A stretch of 64,000 nucleotides of DNA from Anodontia alba. Its lineage: Eukaryota; Mollusca; Bivalvia; Lucinida; Lucinidae. Below the pieces are notes generated by a model that searched no databases, had not been told where the DNA came from, and saw only the letters and a list, made by a program, of their open reading frames with translations. The number at the start of each line of letters is the position of its first letter. Position 1 is the stretch's first letter. The stretch lies in the NCBI GenBank assembly GCA_964016985.1, contig OZ024825.1, positions 754,501-818,500 on the forward strand, read 5' to 3'. Positions 10,325 through 22,134 of this stretch are shown piece after piece. The translations under genes were made by a program, and so were the position numbers.

Positions 10325-10740
10325 GCATATGCCGACAACGAAAGCCCATATCAGACTGCGCATCAAGGCCTTCATTCTCCTCTTACAGAATCGTTGGATG
10401 CTCAAGAACATGAGATGGAACGTGAGAAAACGTACCTTCTGACATGTGCGTCCAACGAAGACTCAGGTCAGTCTGCGCATCCGCGCAGTCTGATCAGTGT
10501 CTCCGTTATCCGCAGAAAGAAACGTTACAGCATTAGCTATCCAAATGCACCAGTGAAGATTCTGATCAGACTGCGCGAATGCACAGTCTGATTTGAATCT
10601 TTGCTGGGAGCACATGTATGAAGGCAGGTTTTCTTATGTTGAGGCACATATATCGATGAAATAGAAGGCATCAATTGATCTGCACGGAATATGCACGCTG
10701 ATCCCAGTCTTCGCAGAGCGCACACGTCAGAAAATACATT
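10325..10740. mobile_element. Family E element(s), composite and eroded
   Basis: Several family hairpins are present: CATCCGCGCAGTCTGATCAG near 10480 and CTGATCAGACTGCGCGAATG near 10562, with a third remnant (GATCTGCACGGAATATGCAC) near 10677. The ends carry ACGAAAGCCCATATCAGAC and CAGTCTTCGCAGAGCGC. Probably two overlapping copies. Confidence 0.6.
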
Positions 10741-10747
10741 TTCTCGT

Positions 10748-10969
10748 TACCGTATTTAACCTAAATATTGCGTCACCTTCACTCCTTACACTATAGTTAC
10801 TTGTTCTAAAGCCTGAACAAGTCCATGTTACTATCTGTTCTTTTATCTAAAATGCTGATGAATTGCCAAAAGTGTAGACCCTAATCAGACGCCGCGTTCT
10901 GTGGCGTCTGATATGGGTCTGCACTGTTTGCTCAAGCTTGTTTGTCCGAATAATTAAGTAAATTACGGT
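10748..10969. mobile_element. Family F MITE (core 2)
   Basis: Runs from TACCGTATTTAACCTAAATA to AAGTAAATTACGGT. The core hairpin is TGTAGACCCTAATCAGACGC opposite GCGTCTGATATGGGTCTGCA. Confidence 0.75.
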
Positions 10970-11145
10970 TGACATTTGTTCACTGTCATTTGACACAATT
11001 ATGGATGAATTGTATTAAAATTTTTTTCACTTTCATAAGAATTTGTCGTCTATCTAATAATAACAGTCTGAGAATATCTATCGAGAATACAATGTCGCAT
11101 CGCATATAACCATACACGCTATTTATAAATTCCCAGCACGCACCT

Positions 11146-11235
11146 GTTTATACAACGTCGCATTAACGTCGATGCAACGTCATGACGTTGCATCGACGTG
11201 ATTGCGACGTTGCATAAACAGAATATTCCGGCTGG
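11146..11235. mobile_element. Family R ACGTC-rich palindromic MITE
   Basis: TGTTTATACAACGTCGCAT pairs with GTGATTGCGACGTTGCATAAACA around ACGTCATGACGT. It is flanked by CCCAGCACG and CCGGCTGGG. Confidence 0.75.
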
Positions 11236-11264
11236 GCTACTGATAATAAAGACACCAAAGAAAT

Positions 11265-11405
11265 GCCAGAATCACGAAGCATAGCCTTTCAGGGGCACCG
11301 AAGAAGAGGAGACAAATAATGACAAAACAAACGCCACATATGCATCCATCGATCCCACAAAGAAGAGCTTGGAACGGTTTGTAGAAAAACTACTCGAGGT
11401 CTTAA
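11265..11405. repeat. Dispersed repeat P, copy 1
   Basis: Shares ATCACGAAGCATAGCCTTTC, AATGACAAAACAAACGCCAC and CAAAGAAGAGCTTGG with segments at 14768 and 36733. The nature of the element is unknown. A shorter relative follows at 11820-11872. Confidence 0.5.
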
Positions 11406-11468
11406 ACCAGTTTTTCTCGCACGAAACCTCATCCTTCATTCTGATGCAGCTCATCAGTGAAAACTAAA

Positions 11469-11787
11469 TACAGTGAACCCTCGTTACAACAACATTTGTT
11501 CCAAAAGATGTTGCCACTAAAATGAATTTGCTGTTGTAAAGAATACTTAATGAGCAGAATGATGTGTAAGAAATGCCTTTATTTTATTCTTATTTCCTCA
11601 TAGAACATATGCTTTGGATATTTGTTAGAATTGCTTCACACAAATATCAAAAACATATGATTCATGTAGCATTAAATACAATGGTTTTGCAAAATTTCTT
11701 CTTTGACTGTCATCACTTAAGTGAAAGTTTCGTGCCAGTCAAATTATCATTACAACGAATTTTCCAATTGTATCGAGTGTCGATGTA
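11469..11787. mobile_element. Family D pogo-like MITE carrying core 1 (decayed)
   Basis: Starts TACAGTGAACCCTCGTTACA and ends GTATCGAGTGTCGATGTA. In the middle, CTTTGGATATTTGTTAGAAT and AAATATCAAAAACATATG are the two arms of core 1, with the hairpin tip lost. TA flanks suggest a Tc1/mariner/pogo mobiliser. Confidence 0.65.
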
Positions 11788-11864
11788 AAGAGTTTGACTT
11801 ATGACTCATCAAGTAGGCCACGAGGCACGGAAAGAAGGTGGTTTGAGGAACAAACAATGAAAAA

Positions 11865-13622
11865 ACAAACAAATATAGAGGTACCCAGATAAAGCCACAG
11901 TAATTCCATGTTAACAAACCATTATCCGATGCCTTTTTTAAAAAATAAATATAGAGGTACCCAGATAAAGCCACAGTAATTTCATACTACTAAACCATTA
12001 TCCGATGCCTTTTTGAAAAATATAATATGGAGCTACTCAGATAAAGCCACAATCATTCCATGCTACTAAACCATTATCCGATGCCTTTTTGAAAATAAAT
12101 ATAGAGGTACCCAGATAAAGCCACACTCATTCCATGCTACTAAACCATTATCCGATGCCTTTTAAAAAATAAATATACAGGTACCCAGATAAAGCCACAG
12201 TCATTCCATGCTACTAAACCATTATCCGATGCATTTTAAAAAATAAATATACAGGTACCCAGATAAAGCCACAGTCATTCCATACTACTAAACCATTATC
12301 CGATGCCTTTTAAAAAATAAATATACAGGTACCCAGATAAAGCCACAGTCATTCCATGCTACTAAACCATTATCCGATGACTTTTAGAAAAATAAATATA
12401 TAGGTATCCAGATAAAGGAAAATGATTCCATGCCACTAAAACATTATCCGATGCCTTTTTCGAAAAACAAATATAGAGGTACCCTGATAAGCCACAGTCA
12501 TTCCATGTTACTAAACCATTACCAGATGCCTTTTTGAAAAATAAAAATTGAGGTTTCCAGATAAAGCCACAGTCATTCCATGCTACTAAACCATTATCCG
12601 ATGCATTTTTAAAATATAAATAAACAGGTACCCAGATAAAGCCACAGTCATTCCATGCTGCTAAACCATTATCCGATGCCTTTTAAAAAATAAATATACA
12701 GGTACCCAGATAAAGCCACAGTCATTCCATGCTACTAAACCATTATCCGATGTCTTTTAGAAAAATAAATATATAGGTATCCAGATAAAGGAAAATGATT
12801 CCATGCCACTAAAACATTATCCGATGCCTTTTTCGAAAAACAAATATAGAGGTACCCTGATAAGCCACAGTCATTCCATGTTACTAAACCATTATCCGAA
12901 GCCTTTTTGAAAAATGAATATAGAGGTACCCAGATAAAGCCACAGTCATTCCATGCTACTAAGCCATTATCCGGTGCCTTTTTGAAAAATAAATATAGAG
13001 GTACCCAGATAAAGCCACAGTAATTCCATGCTACTAACCCATTATGCGATGCCTTAATGAAAAAAAAAAAAAAAAAAAAAAAGTTAAAGCCACAGTCATT
13101 CCCTGCTTCTAAACCATTATCCGATGCCTTTTTGAAATATAAATATGGAGGTACCCAGATAAAGTAACAGTCATTCCATGCTACTTAACGATTACCCGAT
13201 GCCTTTTTGAAAAATAAATATAGAGGATCCCAGATAAAGCCACAGACATTCCATGCTACTAAAACCATTACTCGATGCCTTTTTGAAAAATGAATATAGA
13301 GGTATCCAGATAAAGCCATAGTCATTCCATGCTACTAAACCATTGTCCGATGCCTTTTTGAAAAATAAAGATAGAGGAATTTTAATAAAGCCACAGTAAT
13401 CCCATGCTACTAAACTATTATCCGATGCCTTTTTGAAAAATAAATACAGAGGTATTTAGATAAAGCCACAGTTATTCCAAGCTACTAAACTATTATCCGA
13501 TGCCTTTTTGAAAAATGAATACAGAGGTACCCAGATAAAACCACAAACATTCTATGCTACTAAACCATATCTTTATGAAAAATAAATATAGAGGTTCACA
13601 GATAAAGCCACAGTCATTTCAG
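11865..13622. repeat. 75-bp satellite array
   Basis: About 23 head-to-tail units of roughly 75 bp. The unit can be read as ATAAATATAGAGGTACCCAG, ATAAAGCCACAGTCATTCCA, TGCTACTAAACCATTATCCG and ATGCCTTTTTGAAAA in order. Units are mostly 85-97% alike by eye. Two distinctive variant units (AGATAAAGGAAAATGATTCC, then CGAAAAACAAATATAGAGG) recur together about 373 bp apart, at roughly 12381 and 12754. A poly-A tract interrupts it at 13057-13082. No lasting open frame is present. Confidence 0.95.
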
Positions 13623-13624
13623 TC

Positions 13625-13805
13625 AGCTCCCGTTTCCTTTTCTTTAAAGCAAATTCAATTCTTTTAGAATAGATCCCTTTCCAGAAGGGTCTTGATGTGC
13701 AGGGCGGCAATAGAAGTCACAAAAGTTGTCTTCCTTGTAATAAATGGCAGAAATCTAGCAAGTGTATACAGCCGTCTAAAGTCACCCTGGGATGAGCGGG
13801 TTTAA
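13625..13805. mobile_element. Family M fragment
   Basis: Right-hand part of the family: TAGAATAGATCCCTTTCC, then AGAAGGGTCTTGATGTGCAG and AAAATGGCAGA-like sequence. Confidence 0.55.
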
Positions 13806-14284
13806 GAACAGAAACAAATGTACGTCTTCAGTCTCATATATTTATATGTAGGTCCACAGAGATCTCATATCGTTGTCCATCAGAATGGATGTATTTCACC
13901 TTCAGTCTGTCCGTCCGTAGTTTCTTCTAAACCTGGATCACGCGCTAAGATGAACAAGAGTTGTCAGAAGGCAACGCATCTCGCCGGACGCACACCTTTG
14001 AAAACTTAAACATTATGCTAACGCGGACGCCAACAGACGCCGACGCTTACGACTGGGTGACAACATAAGCTCTCCAGCGACATAGTCCCGGCTAACTAAA
14101 AATACTACAAGTGCCTTATGTAATCTTACATATTATTGTCTGAACGTTTAATAGCATAACGGTAAACCTATCTCAAAATATCTCCCGGTATCTATACCAA
14201 AGGATATTATTACGTAGCATTTCCTTCTGTATCCCTACATTTCAGTGGCATCAGGCAATAAGGGCGTGGGTGCTTTAGTGCGTA
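13806..14284. other. Intergenic, no recognised feature
   Basis: No exon or shared repeat was seen. Confidence 0.4.
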
Positions 14285-14365
14285 TGCGAACAGTAAATGG
14301 ACAGATCAGACTGCGCGATCCCGCGCAGTCTGATTGGGTCATTTGCTGTTCGCCCGAATAAGTCT
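14285..14365. mobile_element. Family E core hairpin
   Basis: GCGAACAGTAAATGGACAGA pairs with TGGGTCATTTGCTGTTCGCC around GATCAGACTGCGCGATCCCG. Confidence 0.75.
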
Positions 14366-14369
14366 TTCT

Positions 14370-14765
14370 TGTATCGTAGGCACTACTGAAATGCTCTGAC
14401 TAAACTGCCCAGCGCTGTTTGCATTCACCCTCATATCCCATTTTACATGACACGACCCATTTAATAAACTGTTTTTCGTGTTGTGTCTTTTGCTACACAT
14501 CGCCCGGGGTACAATGTCTTAATAATTTACAACAGAAACGTTTTGATGGCAGAATGAAAATGTTTGTTCAAACTCCCAGCGACCAGTATTTTGGAAGCAA
14601 TTTCCTGTATGTTGCGTTATTTCAACGAGAAACCCCGAGGCAATCCGAGATTTTATTGGAAAGTCTAGTCATGATATAGGAAATGAGAGTAAGAGTATGA
14701 ACCATACTGCTGCCTTACCATAATAACAACGTACAAAACAAAAATATAAATGAAATTAGCTAGGA
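14370..14765. other. Intergenic, no recognised feature
   Basis: A plus-strand open frame of 86 codons exists at 14419-14679, but it lacks splice signals or a recognisable domain and is not called as a gene. Confidence 0.35.
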
Positions 14766-14767
14766 AA

Positions 14768-14945
14768 GACCACCATCACGAAACATAACCTTCCCCAGGC
14801 ACAGAAAGAAGAAGAAATGATGAACAAACAATGACAAAACACAACGCCACAATTACAATAAATAACATTCAAACAAAGAAGAACTGCAACAGAGCAACCG
14901 ATTGGAAAACTATTGAGGGACCCCAAGACTTGTCGCCGGATAGGA
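14768..14945. repeat. Dispersed repeat P, copy 2
   Basis: Most complete copy: CACCATCACGAAACATAACC, GAACAAACAATGACAAAACA and AAAGAAGAACTGCAACAGAG in order. Confidence 0.5.
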
Positions 14946-15300
14946 AAGCTTGTCCATCACATTGAAACTTTTCCATAAGCCTAAAATGGGAAAGTAATAA
15001 AATAATATCTTCTTCCTAGATAGTGAATCAATTTGAATATAACTTAACGTAAATGTTTCATGGATGATCCTCTACTAAGTGGTCTGTAGGTACATGTTAA
15101 ATGCTGTTTAATTTATAGTATTGTGGTACGGTTGTCCACTTTGCTTTCTGTTTTGATTTGATGCGCCATGTTTTCTTGTTTTGATGTGAGCAGTGCGGCC
15201 ATCTTCAGTTGCTGTCCACTTTGCTTAGTGTTTCTTTCTGTTTGTGGTGTATGTTTGAACATAGGCGAAGATTTGTGCCAGTGTAAATGATTTACACGCC

Positions 15301-15325
15301 CCCTCCCCCCCCCCCCCCCCCCCCC
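15301..15325. repeat. Poly-C tract
   Basis: A run of C broken once by T. G/C homopolymers of this length are rare in the window. Confidence 0.9.
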
Positions 15326-15329
15326 TCGA

Positions 15330-15970
15330 TAGTTTTTACTACTGCTTGTTCTAAGGCAGTGGTTCTGATGATGGTCGTTTTTTGTTGGACCTTGTGGCTG
15401 CTCGCTGCGGGACATGTTAACATGTTACGTCTTTTGTCCTAATTATTGTTTAATTACTTTGTTTAGTGGGTCCTGTCTGATAGTTCCATCACCTCGATGG
15501 GGAAAACCTGGATGCTTTGTATTCGTTTGTTTGTAAACGTGTGTGATGTCCGTCATCGTTTTTTTACTTTTCCTCTTGGTGTCATTGGTTAGATTGTGTT
15601 CATTGAATGTTTATCATAGAATTTAGAACTATAACGGGATAGATAAAATGTCGTCCCTAAGCAGCGAGTAGGTACTTAACATGGCAAAATATTACTTTGA
15701 TGCTTCTCTACAATTTGTTTGTTGTTTCGTCTGTGCCTCCTCTGGTTTCTTGCTATGGCAACGGATAACATGAGTAAGTACAGCCGCTGTTTTGAATGGT
15801 TGTCAAGGTATAGTTTTAGTACAAGAAATCATTAAATGACGCCCCTTCCAAATTGACTGAATGTCTATCATTGAAATACAAGTAATGCAGTCATGTTTCT
15901 CAGATACCTTAAAACAACTTTATCTATTTCATTGATACGTTGCTGTGGCACAAAATATTTCCCATACAAT
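15330..15970. other. Intergenic, no recognised feature
   Basis: T-rich unique DNA without splice-flanked frames. Confidence 0.4.
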
Positions 15971-15973
15971 TGC

Positions 15974-16251
15974 CATTACGGAAACACGCCTATTCAAATA
16001 TATTGAGAATTTTACAACCAAAAAAGGGATTTTTTTTTTTATAAAAACTTCATATATTTTTCATATTTCTGTTCAAAACATAGATTGTGGGTACTCTTTA
16101 GAACCGCCTCTGCGAGGCGGTTCTAACGAGTACACACAATCTCTGTTTTTGAGCAGAAATAAGAAAAATAACGTATACCCCTGTAAACCCCAGTTTTACT
16201 ATATAAAAGTGGGGTTTAAGGGGGTCAATATTATATAGGCATGCTTTCGTG
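15974..16251. mobile_element. Family A MITE (core 1)
   Basis: Runs from CCATTACGGAAACACGCC to GGCATGCTTTCGTGATG. Inner order: Phe/Ile-like T-rich arm, GTTCAAAACATAGATTGTGG, perfect CGCCTC tip, CCCCTGTAAACCCCAGTTTT, then AAAAGTGGGGTTTAAGGGGG. The GTGGGTACTCTTTAGAACCG arm differs from other copies by one base. Confidence 0.85.
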
Positions 16252-16965
16252 ATGCACTGGAAAGCGAAGAAAGCATTTGAATCAAACTTGATTGTTATGG
16301 TGGTTTGATGGTCCTCTTTCAAATTTATGTTTTTATGTACATGGGATCTTTTGATTCATTGTCAAGGCAAACATGGTAGTAATGGAAAATGGTTACATAA
16401 CATCTCACAGGCTGCTGAAATGAATGTATATGACTGTTTCACTCATGTCCTTGTACCTCTTGGTGTTTTAATATCACGTTTTGTTTGCCAGTCAATGGTC
16501 TGTCAGTTTAAATAATCGGGTTCAGAAATGTGGGTACAAAGAGATATATCTGAAAAACTAAATCGGGACTCTGTCGACTTCCAAGATGCGGAAAAACCAA
16601 ATGGCAATCAAAAGCATCTCTTGAACACTGACTGGCAATGTTCACTCACTGTCAGCGGGGAGCCTTCAACGGCTGCCATATGTTCTTTTACCTGTTTGAT
16701 AATAATTACAGGTGTGCGGGGAACATGACTTCTCGTCGCTCTGGGGGCGATATGATAGTCTCTTATTAGCTTCAACAGACAGATTACACTCATAATACCC
16801 AGCGTTACCACAAAATTTCACATTACTGTTCATGCAGAAATATTAAAATGCACGATTAATGCTGTCATAGTTAATTTCGGTAAACACCGAAAATAAACCC
16901 CTTCTTGCGGATCAACGACTTTTTCGACAATATCTGATCCTCAGTTTGAAATCATGTACACTATA
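16252..16965. other. Intergenic, no recognised feature
   Basis: Short open frames occur but none has splice sites or a known motif. Confidence 0.35.
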
Positions 16966-16969
16966 ATGT

Positions 16970-17145
16970 GCGTTCAACGAGGACTCAGATCAGACTGCGC
17001 TTCAGAGTCTTTGTTGGTGCTTTATTCATAGCCGATGGTCTAATGTTTCTTCAAACGGACAGCGAACACTGATCAAATTGTGCGGATGCACAGGATGATC
17101 TGAGTCTTCGCTGGGCGTACACACAATAAGATACATTTTCTCATT
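16970..17145. mobile_element. Family E MITE, diverged
   Basis: TTCAACGAGGACTCAGATCA at the left and GATGATCTGAGTCTTCGCTG at the right are the family arms. The left hairpin has lost part of its loop. Confidence 0.6.
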
Positions 17146-17149
17146 TTTG

Positions 17150-18570
17150 GGCTAATTTCTATCTGTTGATCTGATGTATAATAAAGCAACAATTCATAAG
17201 CAGTTGTACTTCTTGTGAGGCTCGAACATGGGATGTCCTTGGGCATTATCTTCCTTCAAACATATCTAGGATCATCGCACAAACAGCCACAAACAACAAG
17301 AACATAACTAGGGAACACTGAACTCTATTTGTTCTCCGGGACAGAATTTTCACGCCATCTCTCAGTCGAGAGGGCTAAAACCCCACATGGTGGCAATATG
17401 ACGGAAGTAATTTTGCATAACAGTCTGACATACAACGACATGGATTTGAACAAAATTTGTTCAGCCAGCTGCTTTGGCTTATCGTGTTATTAATCTTTAT
17501 CAAAACAACTCTCTATAGCATAGCTGACAATGTTTCTAATTTCTCTCTCCAACACTTCAAATGTAACATAAACATTGTATATACTGCCCAGACAGAAAGT
17601 TCATAAAACCAAAATCTCTCTATTTTGGAATGAAAAATATACCATTGGCTATCAGTTTTATCAGTTGGTATAAATGATCTTCTCACATTTGAAATGTACT
17701 TATAAACTGTAAACTGTCTTCACCAAGAATTTTACTGCAGGAACCAATTACTAGGTAATACAGATACAGTTAAAACAATAATCACACGGAGCAGTCAGTT
17801 TTCAGAAAATTTTTTGGAAGATGGGGTTATATTCTTGAGTGATAACCCTATATCAAGTATTTTTTTTTCGGATTTTTAGGATTAATAGATAGGTAACAAT
17901 TTTATTATATAGTTCTGTCTATCTAAATGGTCCTAAACTAGCACTTTCATAGCTTTTGAGGGTATTTGGAGCTTGTTCTGTTCATTAGAGCATATAGGGC
18001 TGATAAAAGACATGTCGCCCCAAAACAGATAATGTGTCTTCGAGGCATAAAATGAAGAATTAGGGCTGGTCTGAAACAGGCACTGCCAGAATAGGTTGTA
18101 TATTTACATATATGTGCAAACAGCGAATCCCCATATTTACAGATTTCTGTATATTAGCTACTAGTCTGATAATAAGAGTTTGATCAGTTTTTTTTTCTTT
18201 TGTTAAAAGATAGTCAACTTCTTAATGATGGCAAATCTTTTTTGGTTTAGTCTCCAATACACATACTGGCTAAGTATTTAATTTGGGACAGGAGACTAGA
18301 CTTGCTAAAACATTATACTGTTTATTTTAATGCAAATAAATGGCTTTGTTGCCATAATCATTTTAACGCCTAGTGGCTAGGCTATGCTATCTGGTCAGTG
18401 TCAGGGCCTGCGCTGTCCCCTTACATAATTAGTCGATTCTTTAGAATGCAAAAATGCATTACAAACATGCATGTCCCGAAGATACATTTCCGCTTGACGC
18501 GACAGAAGTTAAAATCGCACGTTTAGAATAAAGTGATAACGTATCGAAGCATTATTTAAAACGCACAAAG
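17150..18570. other. Long intergenic stretch without recognised repeats
   Basis: 1.4 kb of AT-rich DNA. Near 17219 GGCTCGAACATGGGAT resembles an inverted tRNA B-box and might mark a decayed SINE. Nothing else could be assigned. Confidence 0.35.
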
Positions 18571-18571
18571 C

Positions 18572-18575
<4 letters not shown>

Positions 18576-18602
<27 letters not shown>

Positions 18603-18625
18603 CAGAAAGAAAGAAAGAAAGAAAA
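18576..18625. repeat. Poly-A followed by (GAAA)n
   Basis: About 26 A, then GAAA units. This could be the tail of a decayed retroposed sequence. Confidence 0.9.
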
Positions 18626-18734
18626 ATCAAAACGCTGTAAGTTTAAAACGAAGAACGAAAGTAGGAAATTCATCGCGTCCCTTTGTATTTATTTTGACTT
18701 TTATTCGAAATACGCTTCTAATACACTTTTATAT

Positions 18735-19106
18735 TACAGTTAAACTTCAATGACTCGAACACCGATGGCTCGTTTACCATGGCTAATTCGAACTCGTTTT
18801 TGTCCCTAGAACATTCTCTTGATAGCCAATGAAAGCAAATATTTAAGGATATTTGAGGGATTTTTTTTCCTTATTTTATCATGAAATGTATATTGTGTGT
18901 ATTCATTAGGATCGCATCATCGAGACGATTCTAATGAATACACTCAACATATCATTATTATATAGAAGATCGAAAAAAACATCCCTAAATAATAACTATT
19001 TGCCTCCTGAGCTGGCGTTATGATTAACCCGCAGTGGCTCGAACTACACATGTCTAGAACACATTTACATGTCCCGAAGATGTTCGTGTTATTGAGGTTC
19101 GACTAT
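18735..19106. mobile_element. Family C pogo-like MITE carrying core 1
   Basis: Starts TACAGTTAAACTTCAATGAC and ends GTTATTGAGGTTCGACTA. The centre is TATTCATTAGGATCGCATCA opposite GACGATTCTAATGAATACAC, a diverged core 1. TA at both edges fits a pogo/Tigger-type target. Confidence 0.8.
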
Positions 19107-19111
19107 CTATT

Positions 19112-19345
19112 AACGAGATCTAATACACTTTCAAGGGGGCAAACTGTCAAAATATTGTTGCTTTTCTGCCTTCCTTCTGAAGAGGGTCTAAAATAAATAA
19201 ATTCTTTTCCTTCAGAGCAGACCCCTTTTCAGACAGTATTGATATACAGGAAAGCAAACAGGAAGTCCAAAGAGTTGTCTTACTTCTACAAAATGGCTGA
19301 CCATCTATCAAATATACCCAGTCTCCTCAATAGATATTATAAAAG
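19112..19345. mobile_element. Family M MITE
   Basis: Starts TACACTTTCAAGGGGGCAAA. GAAGAGGGTCTAAAATAAAT and CAGAGCAGACCCCTTTTC are the remaining arms. Confidence 0.6.
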
Positions 19346-19607
19346 GTAGCACTATCTAAATCACATTACCATGTACCATATTTGCATAATATCATATATG
19401 CATACGTATAAAAATATATCACATGATATCGCATGTGGCGCTGCCTCTATGTGACTCAGTTGCCTGGTAGCGTTAAAAATCTTATCAGTCAGTCAGATAT
19501 CGCATGTGAAAATTGAAGAAAAATATAGTATATAACACGGAGCGTAATGGAAAGCAAGAAAGAAGAAGACGTGTTGGCGAGACAGTTCAGGAGATCGTGC
19601 CTCTAGC

Positions 19608-19888
19608 ATCACGAAGACATGCCTATATAGTTTTGACCCCCTTAAACCCCACTTTTTTATAGTAAAACTGGGGTTTACAGGGGTATACATTATTTTTCTA
19701 AATTTGCTCAAATCATAGATTATGGGTATTCGTTAGAACCGCCTCGCCGAAGCGGTTCTAACGAGTATCCATAATCTATGATTTGAGCAGAAATATAAAA
19801 AAAAAAATATCAGAATTTTTATCTGAAAACTTTCAGTTTTTTGGTGGTGAAATTTTCAATATATTTGAATAGGCATGTTTTCGTAATG
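19608..19888. mobile_element. Family A MITE (core 1)
   Basis: Runs from CATCACGAAGACATGCC to AGGCATGTTTTCGTAATG. The core reads GGGTATTCGTTAGAACCGCC, matched on the other arm by GGCGGTTCTAACGAGTATCC-like sequence with the same T for C change, so the hairpin stays paired. Confidence 0.85.
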
Positions 19889-19889
19889 G

Positions 19890-21650
19890 ATTCAGTGACC
19901 ACTGGGAAAGATTAAGAGTCATGAGTCATAATCGTAAGTTCCGAAAAAAGTCTCCGGTTACTGTTTTGAACAGACACATTTCCGAACATTTGACATCTCT
20001 GAGACCAAACATACGTTATGAATATTTATGATGGCGTCCGGAGTAGATAACATTGTGTAAGTTTAATAAGCGTGCGGTCCGAGGGCTTTTCATAACGCCA
20101 CAATTATTACTGGAGACTTGAGTGGCTATTCAGACCACAGGACAATTAATCATGTTCAGATGGCAACTTTTATGTACCAGTCTCTCAAGCAAATACTTAA
20201 CCTCATACGTGAAAGATTTCTGTCATTCTTGCGCACAATTAGACTTCAGATCTCATGGGAACCCTGTCTCAAAATGTTACAAATTACACCACAAACGCTC
20301 ATAGAATATCGTCAAAATGTATATAATAAGGAGTGTAGTGAATTAAGTTCTGAATTAAGTACGCATCATTTATTTCAAGCAGCATCCGATGCCAAATCCC
20401 AAAAGAGAGACCCATAAAACAGGGTCGTTGAATATTGAATCCTCGGGGTTAGAGAGGCACCGTCATTTTTCTCTCTCTTGTAGAAGTCGGGCTCCTAGTG
20501 ATCATTAGCTTTCATTACCATGTTTTTCTGCGCAGAAACATCTGTATCAGCCTCATTTAATTAACACGCTAGCAATTTAATTTCTCTTTTCTTATTGCCT
20601 CTGTCGTCCAATCAGAGAAGGTCGGTTAGGTCGGAATATGAATGGACCCAGCACGTCGCCCTGCAATACTCCTATTGTATCGGAAATTCAAATTTGATAA
20701 ATATTGGCCTCAATTTGATTTGCAACTAGACGGTTTATACGGCTAGTTAAATCATTTGGCTAAGCGAAAATAACTTGTGTATTAATGAAGAGGCGTTTTA
20801 TTCTATTGGCGGTCGTTTATGATGTGCAAGAGATTTGTAAAGTTCCCTATGGCGTACGCTATGAAAGACACAGGGGAAATCTTCCATTGTATTGTACCAA
20901 ACATTTAATCCCATATCATCGCACAGCATTCAGATTTATCGGGATTGCTTAAATGTTTTAATTACATGGGCTCCTTCGTATACAATCAATCAAAGAAAAG
21001 AACGTAATCCACAATTCCGATGACTATTATATTTTGTGTGTATGATCTGAGCGGAAGATTTCAGCTCAGCTCTGTAACATTATTGACTTGCCGCAAAAGG
21101 GAAAGGAATATTTGATTAGCACGATTTGTTAAATGTTTTGATGAATCTTTGATGAGAGTTGTGTATGCCAATGCCTCCGTAAGGCCCTGTCACAAATAAC
21201 AAGTCTCTTTATAAGAGACTTGTCGCCTCAAGTCACATTCACATAGGAAACTAATTTGCCCGCACTTCATTCTCTCTTATTAGGCAAAAGTTTTCAATAC
21301 ATCTGCTTGAGAGTGCGCGAATTTGTGTTAAGAAGAAAATTGAAAAATCAAATTTGATAACAGATGTCATTTCGTTGCATTTATTGCAATATATTGTGGA
21401 AGACTTGTTTCCTTAATGAATCAATTGTTGGAATCTGAGAATATAGCAATGTTGGTAAATTACTGAATAGGCAAATAAATAATTCTAGTACGTTTTTCTG
21501 CAATGAGAATAAAATGTTTCTACTCGTATTTTCTGTGGTGTGATGCCAGATCATAGTACTGGATAAACAAAATTTCGGGGTGGAGGTCTATTGTGGATGG
21601 GTTGGGGTGGGGTGGAAGAAGTTGCTGATCAAGTTACGATAATTTTTTTT
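19890..21650. other. Repeat-poor block, possible regulatory DNA
   Basis: 1.7 kb without MITEs, the longest such block besides 17.2-18.6 kb. It contains several TTAATTA/TAATTA-type homeodomain sites (for example GGACAATTAATCATG at about 20138 and TTTAATTAACACGC at about 20557) and a perfect 10-bp-arm hairpin at 21200-21222 (CAAGTCTCTT, TAT, AAGAGACTTG). Two overlapping short open frames near 20120 lack splice signals. An enhancer or conserved non-coding element is an inference only. Confidence 0.3.
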
Positions 21651-21699
21651 TCTGTCACCCCGATGAGGCAATTAAATTGTGGTGGAAAATATTAAACAC

Positions 21700-21700
<1 letters not shown>

Positions 21701-21739
<39 letters not shown>
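21701..21739. repeat. (AAT)n microsatellite
   Basis: Uninterrupted run. The apparent poly-Asn frame here is an artefact of it. Confidence 0.95.
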
Positions 21740-21740
<1 letters not shown>

Positions 21741-21844
21741 ATGCACTATTACATATTCTTCTTATAATAAAAAGTGTGAGAAAATAACAACAACAAAAAC
21801 TCTATATGATAGTTGTCTTATTCCTCCAACTTGCAAAACAAACG

Positions 21845-21873
21845 TTCTTAGTTACCATTAGAATCGCCTCGAT
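21845..21873. repeat. Half of a core-1 hairpin
   Basis: TTACCATTAGAATCGCCTCG stops abruptly at the hairpin tip, as also seen at 23625. Confidence 0.5.
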
Positions 21874-21977
21874 TGTGCAGACAGCTCAGAGCCTTCACTA
21901 AAGGCTGAAAGAATGTTGAGCTATCGTGGAACATAACGTGGAGAAATGAAGGCTGATCTGGATCGCCGTTTGCATGC

Positions 21978-22134
21978 ATATTAATTACCGAATTCACCCT
22001 TATTCGGACAGACAGGCGCGGCGTCTGATCATGGTCTACACTATTTACCAATCATCCAGCAATCTACAGGTAGCACATGGACTTTTAGTATGGTAAAGAG
22101 ATAAGGTGTCCAAATACTTTGGGTATTTACGGTA
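21978..22134. mobile_element. Family F MITE fragment (core 2)
   Basis: CGGCGTCTGATCATGGTCTA and the end AAATACTTTGGGTATTTACGG identify the family. The central hairpin is one-sided. Confidence 0.6.

Noticed and set aside
15945..16322. Open frames on both strands over the family A element (similar frames at 25589, 33051, 48028, 51019)
   Set aside because: They recur in every family A copy with shifting ends and simply read the palindrome and its arms.
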